From Anaeromyces robustus (taxonomy: Eukaryota > Neocallimastigomycota > Neocallimastigomycetes > Neocallimastigales > Neocallimastigaceae): a DNA stretch of 64,000 bases. Both the position numbers and the translations under genes were made by a program. Where the stretch lies: the NCBI GenBank assembly GCA_002104895.1, contig MCFG01000100.1:75001-139000 (forward strand). The letters run 5' to 3'. This document shows positions 37,423 through 50,032 of the stretch, piece after piece. Numbering within the stretch: position 1 is the first letter of the stretch; every line of letters begins with the position of its first letter. The notes under the pieces were generated by a model. That model did not search any database. It saw nothing but the letters and a program-made list of their open reading frames with translations, and had not been told where the DNA came from.

Positions 37423-38703
37423 CCATCACTATAGGTTGAATCACTACATCTTATTACCTGTCATAATTGAAACATTCATTTAAAAAAATTATTTTAAAAA
37501 TGAATTATATAAAAATCACTCTAAAGATATATATTATATATATTAATATAAATGTTTAATAAAAAAAAATTATAGTAAATATTTCTAAAATTATAATTAT
37601 ATAATTTTTTTTATTAAACATTATAAAATTACAAATTTCACTTTCTTCTTTAAATGATTAAAATATTATAAAACAAAAATATAATATTATATATAATTAA
37701 ATAATATGTAGTATACACTAAATTCAATTTATAAAATTTTATTTTTTTTTTATTTTTATTTTTATTTACTTAATATTTTTTTTTTAATTAATTAATTAAT
37801 TATATATATATTTATTTATAATTTATAATTATTCTTTTTTATTTTTAGTTAAAATAAAATAAAATAAAATAAAAAAAATAATTATTATATAGTATATTAC
37901 AATTATTTATAAACTATTTATATTATATAAAATATATTACAATTAATCTTATCTTATAAAAAAAGAAAAAGAAAAAAAAAAAAATTTTTAAATAAATTAT
38001 CATTATTCATTTAATAAATTGTTATAACAATATTAATGATAATTATTTATATATATTTTTTCTTTTTCTCTTCTTTTATCTTTTTTTTTTTTTTTTTTTT
38101 CATCTTTTTAATTTATTATTATTTGATATTTTTCCCTTTTTTTTTTTTTTTTGTTTTATTTATATGTTTTTTTTTTTTTTTATAATTTCAATAATTTCTT
38201 TTTTAATAATTATTTATGTTCTTTTTTTTTTTTTTTTTCTTCTTCTCACTGCATGTTTGATTTTAAGAGTTATTTGATTTTAATTTTTTTTTTTTTTTTT
38301 TTTTTTAATTTAATTATAATTATAATTATAATAATTGGTATTATTATTATTATTATACTGTTTATATTATAATTAAAATGATTTAGTGTTCATATTATTA
38401 TTCTTATTATTCTTATTATTATTGTTATTATTGTTGTTGTTAACAATTTCTTTTTATTTATGATATTTAATATTGAATATTTATAAAAATTTATATATAT
38501 ATATATATATTATATATTTTACAAATGATATAATTTATTTTTAAAAATGTAATTATATCATTATTTATATACTTACAATTTAAAATATTAATTTATATTA
38601 TATATAATTTTATATATTAATTATTATATGTAATATGTATAATCATTTATAAATTCAAAACTATTATTTATATATTATTATTTTTTTATGATATTATTTT
38701 TAT

Positions 38704-38736
<33 letters not shown>

Positions 38737-39187
38737 ATTTTCTTATATATATATATGTATAGATTAATTCTACAAAACAATTAAAAAAAAATATTCATAT
38801 AATGAAATGTTATAAAAAAAATTATATATAAAAATTATAATGAAAAAATATATTAAAAAAAAATTATTATTGATAGTTTTTTATGTTAATTAATTAATTT
38901 TGCCATTAAAAAAAAAAAAAAAGTATATATAAAAACAAAATTATTCCCCAATATGATATATATATGAATATATTAATTATATCTTTTATACTATGTATAT
39001 ATATATGTCCTCTTTTTTTTTTTTTATATTTTATATATTTTATTTTTCCGCTTTTACCATTGTTCTCTCATTTCTTTCTTTCTTTCTTTCTTTCTTTCTT
39101 TTTTTTTTTTGTTACTTTTTTACTTTTTTTTTTCTCATTCCTTTTTTTTTATTATTATTATTTTTTTTTTATTTTTATTTTTTACTT
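32366..39187. other. Gene-poor region, homopolymers and one relic
   Basis: This is 6.8 kb without an intact gene. T and A tracts longer than 25 nt are frequent (near 32795, 34785, 35270, 35480, 36020, 38710), with a TTTC run near 39075. Slightly GC-richer spots at 35200-35260 and 35810-35880 have no readable frame. The relic at 36690-37450 is listed separately. Confidence 0.65.
36690..37450 (+). other. Unrecognised decayed coding-like relic
   Basis: This is a compositional island (less A/T, few homopolymers). Short plus-strand fragments include NLGHKDKLLRKGKGL (near 36779), MINANIGIDGLII (near 36838), RPKKRVYIPIMFEVRIYLL and DLVSPKGISRLFKYLKLRHY (near 37098), in different frames with stops between them. 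I do not recognise the family. A dead transposon is possible, but nothing diagnostic is visible. An A tract at 37390-37420 and T-rich DNA bound it on the right. Confidence 0.35.
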
Positions 39188-41829
39188 TTAGAGTTTAGAT
39201 TTTAATTTTAATATTAAAGGTATAGGTTCAGATGTAGTAGGTATTTTTTTAAGGAAAGTAGAAGGACTTTCTTTAAAAGAACGAATTAATATATTTTTAA
39301 TAACATCTTTATCAATTTTAAGAATAATTCTTGAATTAAGTGTTCTTTGACCATTACCTAACCAATCAATACAAGTTAAACCTCTAGCATACTTACCAGA
39401 AAGTTCAACATCAACATCTAAATCTTGATATTCTTTTATAACATTTTCTGGTTCTAATGCACAAACTAAAGTATATAAATCACTCATAATAAATTTTGTA
39501 GCATTAATTTGATATTGTAGTACAGCATTAGAGGTATATACTGGTGTATCTAAAGATAATGGATCTAAAGTTGATGAAGTTGAATTAATTTTAGTAATAG
39601 TATTATTATTATTATTATTAATATTAATATTATTTAAATTACTATTTTCATTAATAATAATATTACTATTGTTATTATTATAAGTATTATAAGTATTATT
39701 ATTATTATCATTATTATTATTTGATTTTTGATTATCTTGAAAAGCATTAGTTACTGAACGAGAAATTATACTTTCATGAGATTTACGGAATAATAGTTCC
39801 TTTATGGTATTTAATTCTTTCATTAAATTAGTTAATTCATTTACTGGTGGAGTATTAATTAAATAATCATAAAATTTCCAATCTAAACCTTGTTCTACAG
39901 AAACTTCCCATGGAACTAATGTAAGTTTAGGTTGTGTATTATGTGGATGATCAACACTATATTGTTTAGCTGCAGTTAAAACAATATGAGCAGCTTCTGG
40001 ATCAAAATTAAAAGCATATTCAGCTACACGAGTTGAATTACCTTTTGCATAAAGACATCCACCCATTATTACTATATTTTTAACTTTTGATAAGAAGAAA
40101 GGGTCTAAACGAATTGCTAAAGCAATATTCGTTAGTGGACCAAGACAAACAATAGTAAATTCATTTGGTTCATTTGTAACCATTCTAATTAAAGCTAAAA
40201 CTGCATGTTCTTTACTAATATGTTTTGTAATTAAATTACGTTCTTGTAATGAATATGCACTTAAATTATGAAAACTAGATAATGATGAATATGGCTTTTC
40301 TCTATTAAAATTTTGAATAATTGGTTTATCACATCCAGGATATATTGGTATCTTTTTTTCTCTTAAGGAAGTGACATCCAATAATGAACATAAATTTAAT
40401 AAGCCTTGCTTTAATGAGACATTTCCTTCTATAAATTTTGAATATAAAGTAATAATAATAATAATAAAAAAAAAAAGGAAGAAAAAGAATAAAAAAAAAA
40501 TAAAATAAAATAAATAAATAAAAAAAATTTTTTTCAATAATAAAAAAGATTTTTTTTTTAAATAAATGATTTTAGAATTTTTAACATGATGTGATAATAT
40601 AGAAAATATTTATATATATAGATAAGAATAAAAAAAAATATTAGTATATCTTTAATAATTATTTACTATTAATAAAATTTTATAAATTAAATAAAAAATA
40701 CAATTTATTATATATGATATGATACTATTATTCTGAATAATTATCAATAACAAGTAGATTTAGCAAACAAACAAACAAAACAAAACAAAAACAAAACAAC
40801 AAAAACAGAAAAAAAAAAAAAAAAAAAAAAGAAAAGTATAGAAAAAAGCCATAAAAAACAAAACAAATAAAAAACAATAAATTAAAATAATAAACAAAGA
40901 ACAACAACACCAAAAAAAAAAAAAAAAAAAGAAAACAAAAAACATAAAACATAAAACAAAAAACAAAAAACAAAAAACAAAAAACAAAAAACAAAAAACA
41001 AAAAACAAAAAACAAAAAACAAAAAAAAAAAGAAAATAAAAATAAATAAAGAAATAAAAATTTCTAAAATATTTACAATATTTTATTATTATATTATTAT
41101 GATATTATTTTTATATGATAAAAGTTTTTATGGGTCAAAAGTAATATATAATAAAAAAAATAAAAAAAATAGAAAATAAAATATATGTATTTATATATAT
41201 AACCATGAAAAATATATATACATACATATATACATAATATAATGTTTTGTATATATCAATAATTAAAAAAAAAATAACATCATAATGATATAACAATGAT
41301 AATAAAGCTAATAAAATTTAAATTTTTATTTCAAATATTGAATATAAAATAAATAAAAATATATCTTCATTTTATATAATATACATTAAATTATTTTTCT
41401 TCTTAAAAAAAAAAAAAAAAAGAATTTACTTAAAACTATTAAAAATGTTTTTTTGTTCGTTATTTTTTCTAGTTGTTATTGATGTATTCATTAATATAAT
41501 TATACTATATAATATAATGCTATTAATATTAATAATTAGTATCAAAAATGCTAACTACTTTGCTTGTATTATTATAAGAGTTATTATAAGAGTTATTATA
41601 AATACTTTTATCTAACATAATTTTTAAATATATAATTATTATTTTGTATAAATTAATTGTTATTATTCTTACCAACAACAGTAATTGCTTCTAATTTCGA
41701 TTTTTCATGTTTTAAAGAAACTATGATAGATATAATGTCATCTATACCAGAATCAGTATCAATAATAATTCTTTTTTGAGGAAGTAATGATTCATCTTTT
41801 GCTGATTGATTAATATTTATCATTGACAT
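39188..41829 (-). CDS. Nucleoside hydrolase (IUNH family)
   Basis: The predicted enzyme splits ribonucleosides into base and ribose, a salvage role usually in the cytosol. There are two exons, 41829-41673 and 40428-39188, with a 1244-bp intron, giving 465 residues. The N-terminal calcium-binding motif IDTDSGIDD (Asp24, Asp26, Asp30, Asp31) is intact, followed across the splice by VVEGNVSLKQG, then GPLTNIALA, NIVIMGG and FNFDPEAA, all family blocks. Residues 288-328 are an Asn-rich insertion (codons AAT/AAC) absent from typical members, which are about 310-350 residues long. Downstream, where members usually have a His-Asp-Pro motif, this protein reads MSDLYTLVCAL (367-377): the Asp is kept but the His is Ser. 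Substrate range may therefore differ. The intron contains A-rich tandem repeats at about 40750-41025. Confidence 0.88.
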
Positions 41830-43147
41830 TTCTATATATCAATATTTAAAAAAATATATTTTTAAACTATTATTTTTTTTTTATTTTAATAATATTAAAC
41901 ACTTTTTCGCTTAGGTTAAATTTTTCTTTTTTTTTTTTTTATTTAAAAAAAGAAAAACTTAATATAAAAAGAAAAAATTCAATGAATTATTGTAATTATT
42001 TTAACTAAATTTATCTTTCTTTCTTTTTAATTATTATATTATATTATTCACTAATTATTATTTTTATCAAAATATATATTTTAATATTTTAATAATTGTT
42101 AAATAAGAAAGGGAAACTAAACAAGCAATAAAAAAGTAATTGTATACTATTAATTTAAAATTTCTTTATATAAAAAGTAATGCTTATAAGGTTATTAACC
42201 AGTATTATTTTTATACTCCTGAATTATTTTAAATTGTTATACCGTTATATTTATTATATTTATTATTTTTCTTAATTTAAGAATCTTTAAATTGTTTTCT
42301 TCTTTTAATAAAGTTTTTTAAAATATAATAAAATAAAAAATAAAAAAAAAAAACAAAAAACAAAAATAAAAAATACTGTATTTATAAAATGTTAAAATTT
42401 ACATTATAAAAAATTCAATTTATAGAATAATAAAGAAAAAAAAATAAAGTTCAATAATATACTTTTTAATTAAAATATATTAAAAATTGATTGAATTTAT
42501 TTATAAATATAGTTTAATATATATACCAATATATTATTGTATTAAAACAAACTTTATGTAATAATATATTAAAAAAATTAAAATTTTTATAACATAAGTT
42601 ATCAACCGAAAAACAAAGAATTGATAAGATATATTAATATGTATAAAAAGTATTAAATAGTATAATTATAATATAATGAATAATATATTAAAGATTTTAA
42701 ATTGCTACATTTAATATGATAAATTTCCTTTTAAAGAAATTAAATAAATTTTTTTTAAGAAATTATAATATATAATAATATAAAAGTAATATACATTTCA
42801 AAATTTTAACTTAATATAAAATACAAGTAAAAATTATTAATTATTATTTATTAATAATTTTTTTTATTTTTTTATTATTGGAATAATCTTTATAAATTAT
42901 ATTGATCTTTCATGAATTATATATTGATCTTTATATAAATATATTTAGTATAAATATATTATATTTATTATTTATTTAAAACAGTTTATATATAGTCAAT
43001 ATAACAATTTCAGTTGACAGAATTTAAAGTTTTTTTTTTATGAAAAACTTTAATTTTTTATATTTTAACCAATAAGATTTTCATAATTTATTTAAAAAAT
43101 AAGTAAAAAATATTTTTTCTGTTTTTTATTTTTTTTAATTAATAATA

Positions 43148-43242
<95 letters not shown>

Positions 43243-43247
43243 ATACA

Positions 43248-43330
<83 letters not shown>

Positions 43331-43333
43331 ATA
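43148..43333. repeat. (AAAT)n array
   Basis: About 186 bp of AAAT units with one ATAC interruption near the middle and one at the end. Confidence 0.95.
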
Positions 43334-44706
43334 CATGAAAAAAATAAAGCAATGTTGAAGAAATTTCTAATATATAATTTATTATTTTAATAGTGGATAA
43401 TTATTATACATTATTTATTAACAGTCTAACCATTTCAATAATAAATTACAAAATTTTTAGTTGTAAACTTTATTTTATTAAGTAATTTTCCAACAATTAT
43501 ATTCATAAACAAAAGAAATTTGAATTCTGATTTAATGCAATTTATTTATTTTTATGAAGTTTATTATAATGAAAATTTTAAAAAGCGAAAATTCATGAAC
43601 TGTATAAAAATAATAAGATATTAATATTATAATTAATAATAAATTTCTACTTTTTATTATTTCTTATAAATAATAATATTAAAAAAAAAATTAAAGTTAA
43701 GTAAAAAAAAAAGAGTTTTTACTTTTAATATAAATTTTTATTTTATATATTATATAATCTGAATATATTTTTATTGTATTATACTATATGTATTATATAT
43801 ATTTGTATATTTCTTTTTTATTATTATATATATTAATATATTTAAGTATATAAATATTTCCATAAAAGGAATTCTCTTCAATTTAAAATAAATAAAAGTA
43901 ATTTTTTTTATATTTAATTTAATATTTATAGTAATATTAATTTTCTGTTTTTTATTAGAATCATTATATTACATTTAACCAATAAAAATATCATTTAAAA
44001 TGAATAACATAATATAATCATATTATATTACACAAATATAATACAATAAATAAATATAATATATTATAAATTATTAATAAAATTTTCAATATTAAATATT
44101 TAATATATTTTTTTAAATTTTAAAGATAATGAAATTTTGATAATTTTATTATAGATATATTATAAAATAAATAATTTTTTTTACTTAAATATATCACATT
44201 GTAATGCAATAAATGTATAAAGTATTGTTATAATAAATGGGACAACTAAATCAATATTTATTTTTTTTAAAAAAAAGTTTAAACATTTTAAAAAGAATTA
44301 ATATAAATATTAATTTGATAAAAAGTTTCACATGTAAATTATCAAAAAAAGAGGTAAAATACTAAATAATATGATAAGCTAAGCATGGTAGTTTTTTAAG
44401 TAATCAAAATCTTTATATACAAATTTTATTATTAAAATATTTTTTATATCTCATTTCTTTTACTATTATTTAGCCTAATTTTTATTCCTTAAATAATTAT
44501 TTATTAACTAATGTTTATTAATAACTTAAAAAATATATTATAACATATAAGTATCAAAAATGTAGAGAATACGATAAATAAAATATTTTTTAGTTAATAT
44601 TGCATTTTTTAGTAATATATACAATTATTAAATTATAGAGTATTGTTTTTTTTTTGTTAGTATAAATAATTATTATTATAAGAAACAAAAAGAATAATAA
44701 TAATTC

Positions 44707-44748
<42 letters not shown>

Positions 44749-45289
44749 TAATTAATTATAATTAAATTGTTATTTTTTAGTCATGTTATTTAGTCATAAT
44801 TACGATTCCATGGAAAAAAATAGTTTTTTTAATTGTTAACTCTTTTAATTGTTAAAAATTAAAAATATCTTTTTACTTCAAAAAACGTTATTTTTAATTA
44901 ATATTCCTTTTATAGTTATTTTATAAATTAAATATTTATTATAATAAAGAATTAATAAATAATAATAATAAGTAATAATAATCATATTTAATAATAATAG
45001 TTAATAATAATATTAAATAAATAAAATTAAATTAATATATATATTTATTTCATTTTAAAATATTTTTTTGTTTCTTATTATTGCTTTATATTTTGTTTTT
45101 ATTAAACATTTTATTAAACATTTTTGCGGTTTTTGCGGTTTTATACCATAGTTTAAAACAATATTATGTAATATACTATATATAATATATATAATAATGT
45201 AATAATGTAATAATTTAGTTTGTTACACATTTTAAAATCAATATTTTTTATATAAGACTATAGTAGAGAGGTATACATAATAATATTTA

Positions 45290-45382
45290 ACAATGTATTT
45301 AACAATATATTTAATAATATATTTAACAATATATTTAATAATATATTTAATAATATATTTAATAATATATTTAATAATATAT
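45290..45382. repeat. 12-bp tandem repeat
   Basis: Units AACAATATATTT and AATAATATATTT alternate and then the second repeats alone, for about seven or eight copies. Confidence 0.8.
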
Positions 45383-45789
45383 AAAAATTTTATTTATAAA
45401 AAAACCATAAATAATGAAAATGTTTTTTTTATTATTATATTTTTTTTTTTGGAATAATGAAAATTTAATTATTATATTGTATTATACATATATTATTATA
45501 TATATTATTAATATTATTTAATATTATTATAAAAATTTTCCTTTTTTTAAATAACTTTTATGGAATAATTTTATTATTAAATTTATTATTAATTTAAATA
45601 AATACAATATATAAAAATATAATACAATATATAATTATAATATATTGTATATAGCAAAAACCAAAAATTAAAAAATGACAATAAAAAAAAATGACAATGA
45701 CATAAAATGAATTTGAAAGTAATTTAAATATTAAGACTATGTATTTATATATAGAATGATCATCTTTTCTATTTGTTTTAAAATATGTA

Positions 45790-45955
<166 letters not shown>

Positions 45956-46101
45956 TGGATTTGGTTTTTTTGTATAATTTTTTAATGGGGAAATATTAAA
46001 AAATTATAGAACGTATTAAAAAATTTTTAATAGAACATCTAATTATTTTATTTTATATTTTTAATTTTATTATTAATATTTTTTTTTCTTTTTTGCTATT
46101 T

Positions 46102-46303
46102 TGATTAAAATAAAAAGTACATTATTATATAGAGATAATTTTAATTTTTTTTTAGTAGTAAAGATTAAAATAAAAAGTACATTATTATATAGAGATAATT
46201 TTTTATTATTATTAAAGTTATTATTAATAATAATATTATTATTATTGTTATTATTGTTATTATTATTACTATTAAAGTTTTTTTTTTAGTAGTAAAGATT
46301 AAT
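46102..46303. repeat. 62-bp tandem duplication with partial third copy
   Basis: GATTAAAATAAAAAGTACAT... (46102-46141) recurs at 46164-46203, and the linking segment TTTTTTTTTAGTAGTAAAGA recurs near 46277-46300. An ATT-rich stretch lies between the second and the partial third copy. Confidence 0.85.
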
Positions 46304-46337
46304 TTCATTATTTAGAAATGCTTCAATATTATAATAT

Positions 46338-46367
46338 TTATAAAGAAATAATATTATTTCTTTATAA
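46338..46367. repeat. 30-bp perfect palindrome
   Basis: TTATAAAGAAATAAT is followed directly by its reverse complement. All 15 pairs match with no spacer. Confidence 0.8.
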
Positions 46368-46756
46368 CTGAAAATATTATATGGTTGTTAATAATTAAAA
46401 ACATTACATTTATATTTATATAAAAATATATGTTTCTTTTTTTTTCTTTTTTATTTATTTATTTATTTTTATATTTTTATATTTTTTTATTATTCATTTT
46501 ATTTTATTTAATTATATATATATTAATATATATATGTTTTTTTTATTTTACTTTTTTTTTTTTTTAATTTTACTTTTATTTTAATTTTTATTGTTTATTG
46601 TTATTGTTATTTTTTTTTTAATTTTGTTATCAATTATTATTATTAGACATATTATAGTTTTAGTTATTTTTTTTTAATTTTATTACCAATTATTATTATT
46701 ATTATTAAATATTATAGTATTAAATATTATTTGGTATATTATTGATTAATATTTCT

Positions 46757-46854
46757 TTAAGATAAGAATTTTGATTTATTCGGTGAATTTGATTTTGCCT
46801 TACTAGGTGAATCATCTAAAAAAATAAAGTAATTTTTTTTTAATGTTGATAATT

Positions 46855-46888
<34 letters not shown>

Positions 46889-48356
46889 CGTAATATATAT
46901 ATATATTAAATTTATTTTATTTTTTATTTTATTTTTATTTTATTTTATTAAGAATACTTACTTGGATCATCTGAAGATTTGTTTTTATGGAATTTTGAAA
47001 ATTTACCCATAACAGATAAACGACTAGGAGATTTATTTGATTCCTCTTTTTCATGTTTTAAATCTTTTACAGGACTAGAATTTTTTTGCATACTTGAAGG
47101 TTTACATAATGTTGGAGTTTCAACATTACTTTCATCTTCTTCATCTTCTTCATTCTTATTTTCTTCTTTTACAACATTAGTATTAATATTAAATTTTGTT
47201 GGAGATAAATTTCCAATATCACCATTCATAATAGTAGTTCTTTTTCTGAAAATTGGATTATTACTTAATTCTGAATTTTCTGATGAATTTTTACTATGAT
47301 GTGATTGTGAATGATCTCTACTTTTTAATTTAAATTCAAATACTATATTATTATTATTTTCTTCTTCTTTTTCATCATATGAGAATAATTTATTATGATT
47401 TTCTCTATCTTCTTGTTTCTTTTTAGCCATAGCTTGCATTTTTTCTTCAATATTAACACTAGATCGTTTACTTAATTGACCACCTAATTCACTTAAAAAG
47501 TTTGGATTTATCATAGAACTTCTATTACTCATAGGTATAGGTTTACTTTTGCGTTTTTCTTCTTCTTCATTATTATTATCATTATTATTATTATTTATAT
47601 CATTTTTATGAGTATTAGATAATTCATTTGAAGTTTCAGATTTTGTTTTTTCTTTTGATGGCTTTTTATCATCAACAGAATCTTTTTTAATTGGTTCTTT
47701 ACTTGGGATTTTTAATACATTAATTTGTTTTTGATCTATTTTCTTTGCTATTTTAACTTCAGATATTTTAATATTATTCATATAACTTTCTTGATTAGAT
47801 GGACATAATAAATTATTTTCATCATCTTCTTTAAGTGTATAGGTTGTTTCTCTTGAATTTTTTGCAATTCCAATATGAGAAGGTGGTCTTCTTTTAAGTT
47901 TAGTAGAGACTCTTGGTATTACTAATAATTTTGACTCTGATTCATCTTTTATACTCAATTTTTTAATAGTAGATGTTGTGGAATTAGAGGAAACATTACC
48001 AGATGATGGTGATTTTGGTGTTTTAGATCCTGCACTCATATTAGATCTTTCTTTTCTAAATGGTGGCACAGGCCCAGTAAAAGATGTATTTTTTTTTAAT
48101 AAAAGATTTTCTCGTGATGGACTACTAATTTCTTCTTTTTCGGACACTTCAAAAAAAAAAGAATAATTAAATTAGAGGTTATATATTTATGAAAAAAATA
48201 ATAAATATTTAAATGAAATTATATAAATAATAATAATAATCCTATATATTTTAATTACTAGATCCGTGGGAACCTAAGTCTGAAACACTACCACTATAAA
48301 TACTTTTGGATTCAACTATTTAAATAATAAATTAAATAAATAAAAAAATAAAAAAA

Positions 48357-48419
<63 letters not shown>

Positions 48420-48424
48420 ATACA

Positions 48425-48463
<39 letters not shown>

Positions 48464-48481
48464 ATATGTTAAATAAATATA

Positions 48482-48580
<99 letters not shown>

Positions 48581-50032
48581 GTAAATATTATTAATAAGTT
48601 TTTTTAATTAAGGGAATAAAAAAGTACCTATACTGCTATCACAATTTTCACCACCAGGATATAATTTATCTGAAAATTTTTGTTTATTTATCAATTTTTT
48701 AGTCATCTTTTTTTTAAGATCAAATATATTTCCACTGTTATTATCATCAAATAAAACTACATCGGCATCTTCATCTGATTCATTATCATCTTCAAATTTA
48801 AAATCTTTAGTATCTAAAAAGTTTAATTTATTATTATCTTTTAATGAAGCAAACGAAGGTAATTTAACTGTAATATCATTAAAGTTGGTGTAACTTGTTT
48901 CAGTACTATGAACTATTTTAAATTGATCATTTCCTGTACGTTGAGTAAATGCTGTTTCTGCACTTTCCATTAATTTTTGTTTTGTAGGTGGTCTTTTTTT
49001 AGGGGCTGCTGTTATTCTCTTCGATACTAATAGACCATTATTAGAACTTGTACTTTGATCATTAATATTAGAAAAGTTGACAGTTTCTTGAGGAATTTTA
49101 TTTAATGAATTTGTGGAATGTGAACCTTCTTCTTCATGTTTTAATTTTAATGAATTACTTTTTTCTGAATTTTCTCCATTTGTATTATATTTTTTATGAC
49201 TAAATAATTTAATGTTCTTTTTTACTTTATTCTTACATATATTATCATCTGAATTATTAATAGATTCGTGTGATTCTTTAAATGAACTTTTACTGCCAAG
49301 TTTATTATTTTCAAGTAAATTAATAATAGAATTAACATTGACATTATTAGATTCATGTTCAACAGGAGAATCTTTATTTTTATTATTATTGGTATCATTT
49401 TTCTTTTTATTAAATAAAGATTGTGAATTAGATTTAGACCTTTCTAATTTATGAAATAAAGTTTGAGAATTAGATTTTGATCTTTCTAATTTATTATTTT
49501 GCTTCTCTTCATCTTTAAGTGAATTTGTAATATTATCTTTACTTCCTGAATTATTTAAATTTTTATGTAATAATTTATGTAAAAATCCATTTGATGAAGT
49601 AATTGATTCTTCACTTCCATCTCCTTCTTTTGGTCTATTTTTTATATTTTTTTCTTTTAATTTTTTCTCTTCTTTTTCCTTTTTCTTTTCTTCTTTTTCC
49701 TTCTTTTTTTCTTCATCTTTCATTTTTTTTTCTTCATCTTTTTTCTTTTTTTCTTCATCTTTCATTTTTTTCTTTTCTTCTTCCTTTTTTCTCTTTTCTT
49801 CTTCTTTCTTTCTTTTTTCTTCTTCTTTTGTTTCTTCCTTTAATTTTCTTTTTTCGTCTTTGTCTTTTACCTTATCCTCTTTTTCTTTACTTTTATCATC
49901 TTTAACTTTTGATAATTTTCCTTTATTATTTTTTTTATCAAGAATATCTTCACAACTATCCTCGCTGTCATCGTAATCATTTATAATATCTTCAAGTTTA
50001 TCTTTATAAATATTTTTATTATAATTTAGCAT
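46757..50032 (-). CDS. Charged low-complexity protein, function unknown
   Basis: There are four exons: 50032-48628, 48315-48259, 48146-46962 and 46815-46757. Donors are GTACTT, GTAATT and GTAAGT, with ATAG, GAAG and TTAG acceptors, and the frame is kept throughout for 901 residues. Residues ~45-130 are a Lys/Glu-rich, probably helical or coiled stretch. KLERSKSNSQ occurs twice in tandem (181-208). Acidic patches follow (DDNESDEDADVVLFDD near 416-431). A motif of type KRPP-(9-10)-ETxxT occurs twice: KKRPPTKQKLMESAETAFT near 345-363 and KRRPPSHIGIAKNSRETTYT near 572-591. The rest is Ser/Asn/Lys-rich with SPxK/SPTK sites. There is no membrane segment or enzyme domain. The divergent neighbour is an actin-regulating BZZ1-like gene, but I cannot assign a function. 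The start is the first ATG after an in-frame stop; an extra 5' exon is possible (50304-50324). Confidence 0.75.
48355..48590. repeat. (AAAT)n array filling intron 1 of the 901-residue gene
   Basis: About 235 of the 312 intron bases are AAAT units, with a few ATAC or ATATGTT interruptions. The exons on both sides are intact and in frame. Confidence 0.95.

Noticed and set aside
40728-41025. Minus-strand frames of alternating FVFCFLF
   Set aside because: They are translations of a 7-bp A-rich tandem repeat in the nucleoside hydrolase intron.
43092-43352. Repeated FIYLFIYL frame on the minus strand, also near 11001-11192
   Set aside because: These are AAAT arrays read in frame; the FIYL period follows the 4-bp unit.
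46979-47299. 106-residue plus-strand frame within the 901-residue gene
   Set aside because: It is antisense to a Ser/Glu-rich exon, and its Phe/Leu/Ser content is the mirror of that composition.
46948-48147. Exon 3 of the 901-residue gene as an independent gene starting at GTG
   Set aside because: There is no ATG at 48147. An acceptor precedes the frame, and exons 1 and 2 join to it in phase, creating the Met codon across the splice.
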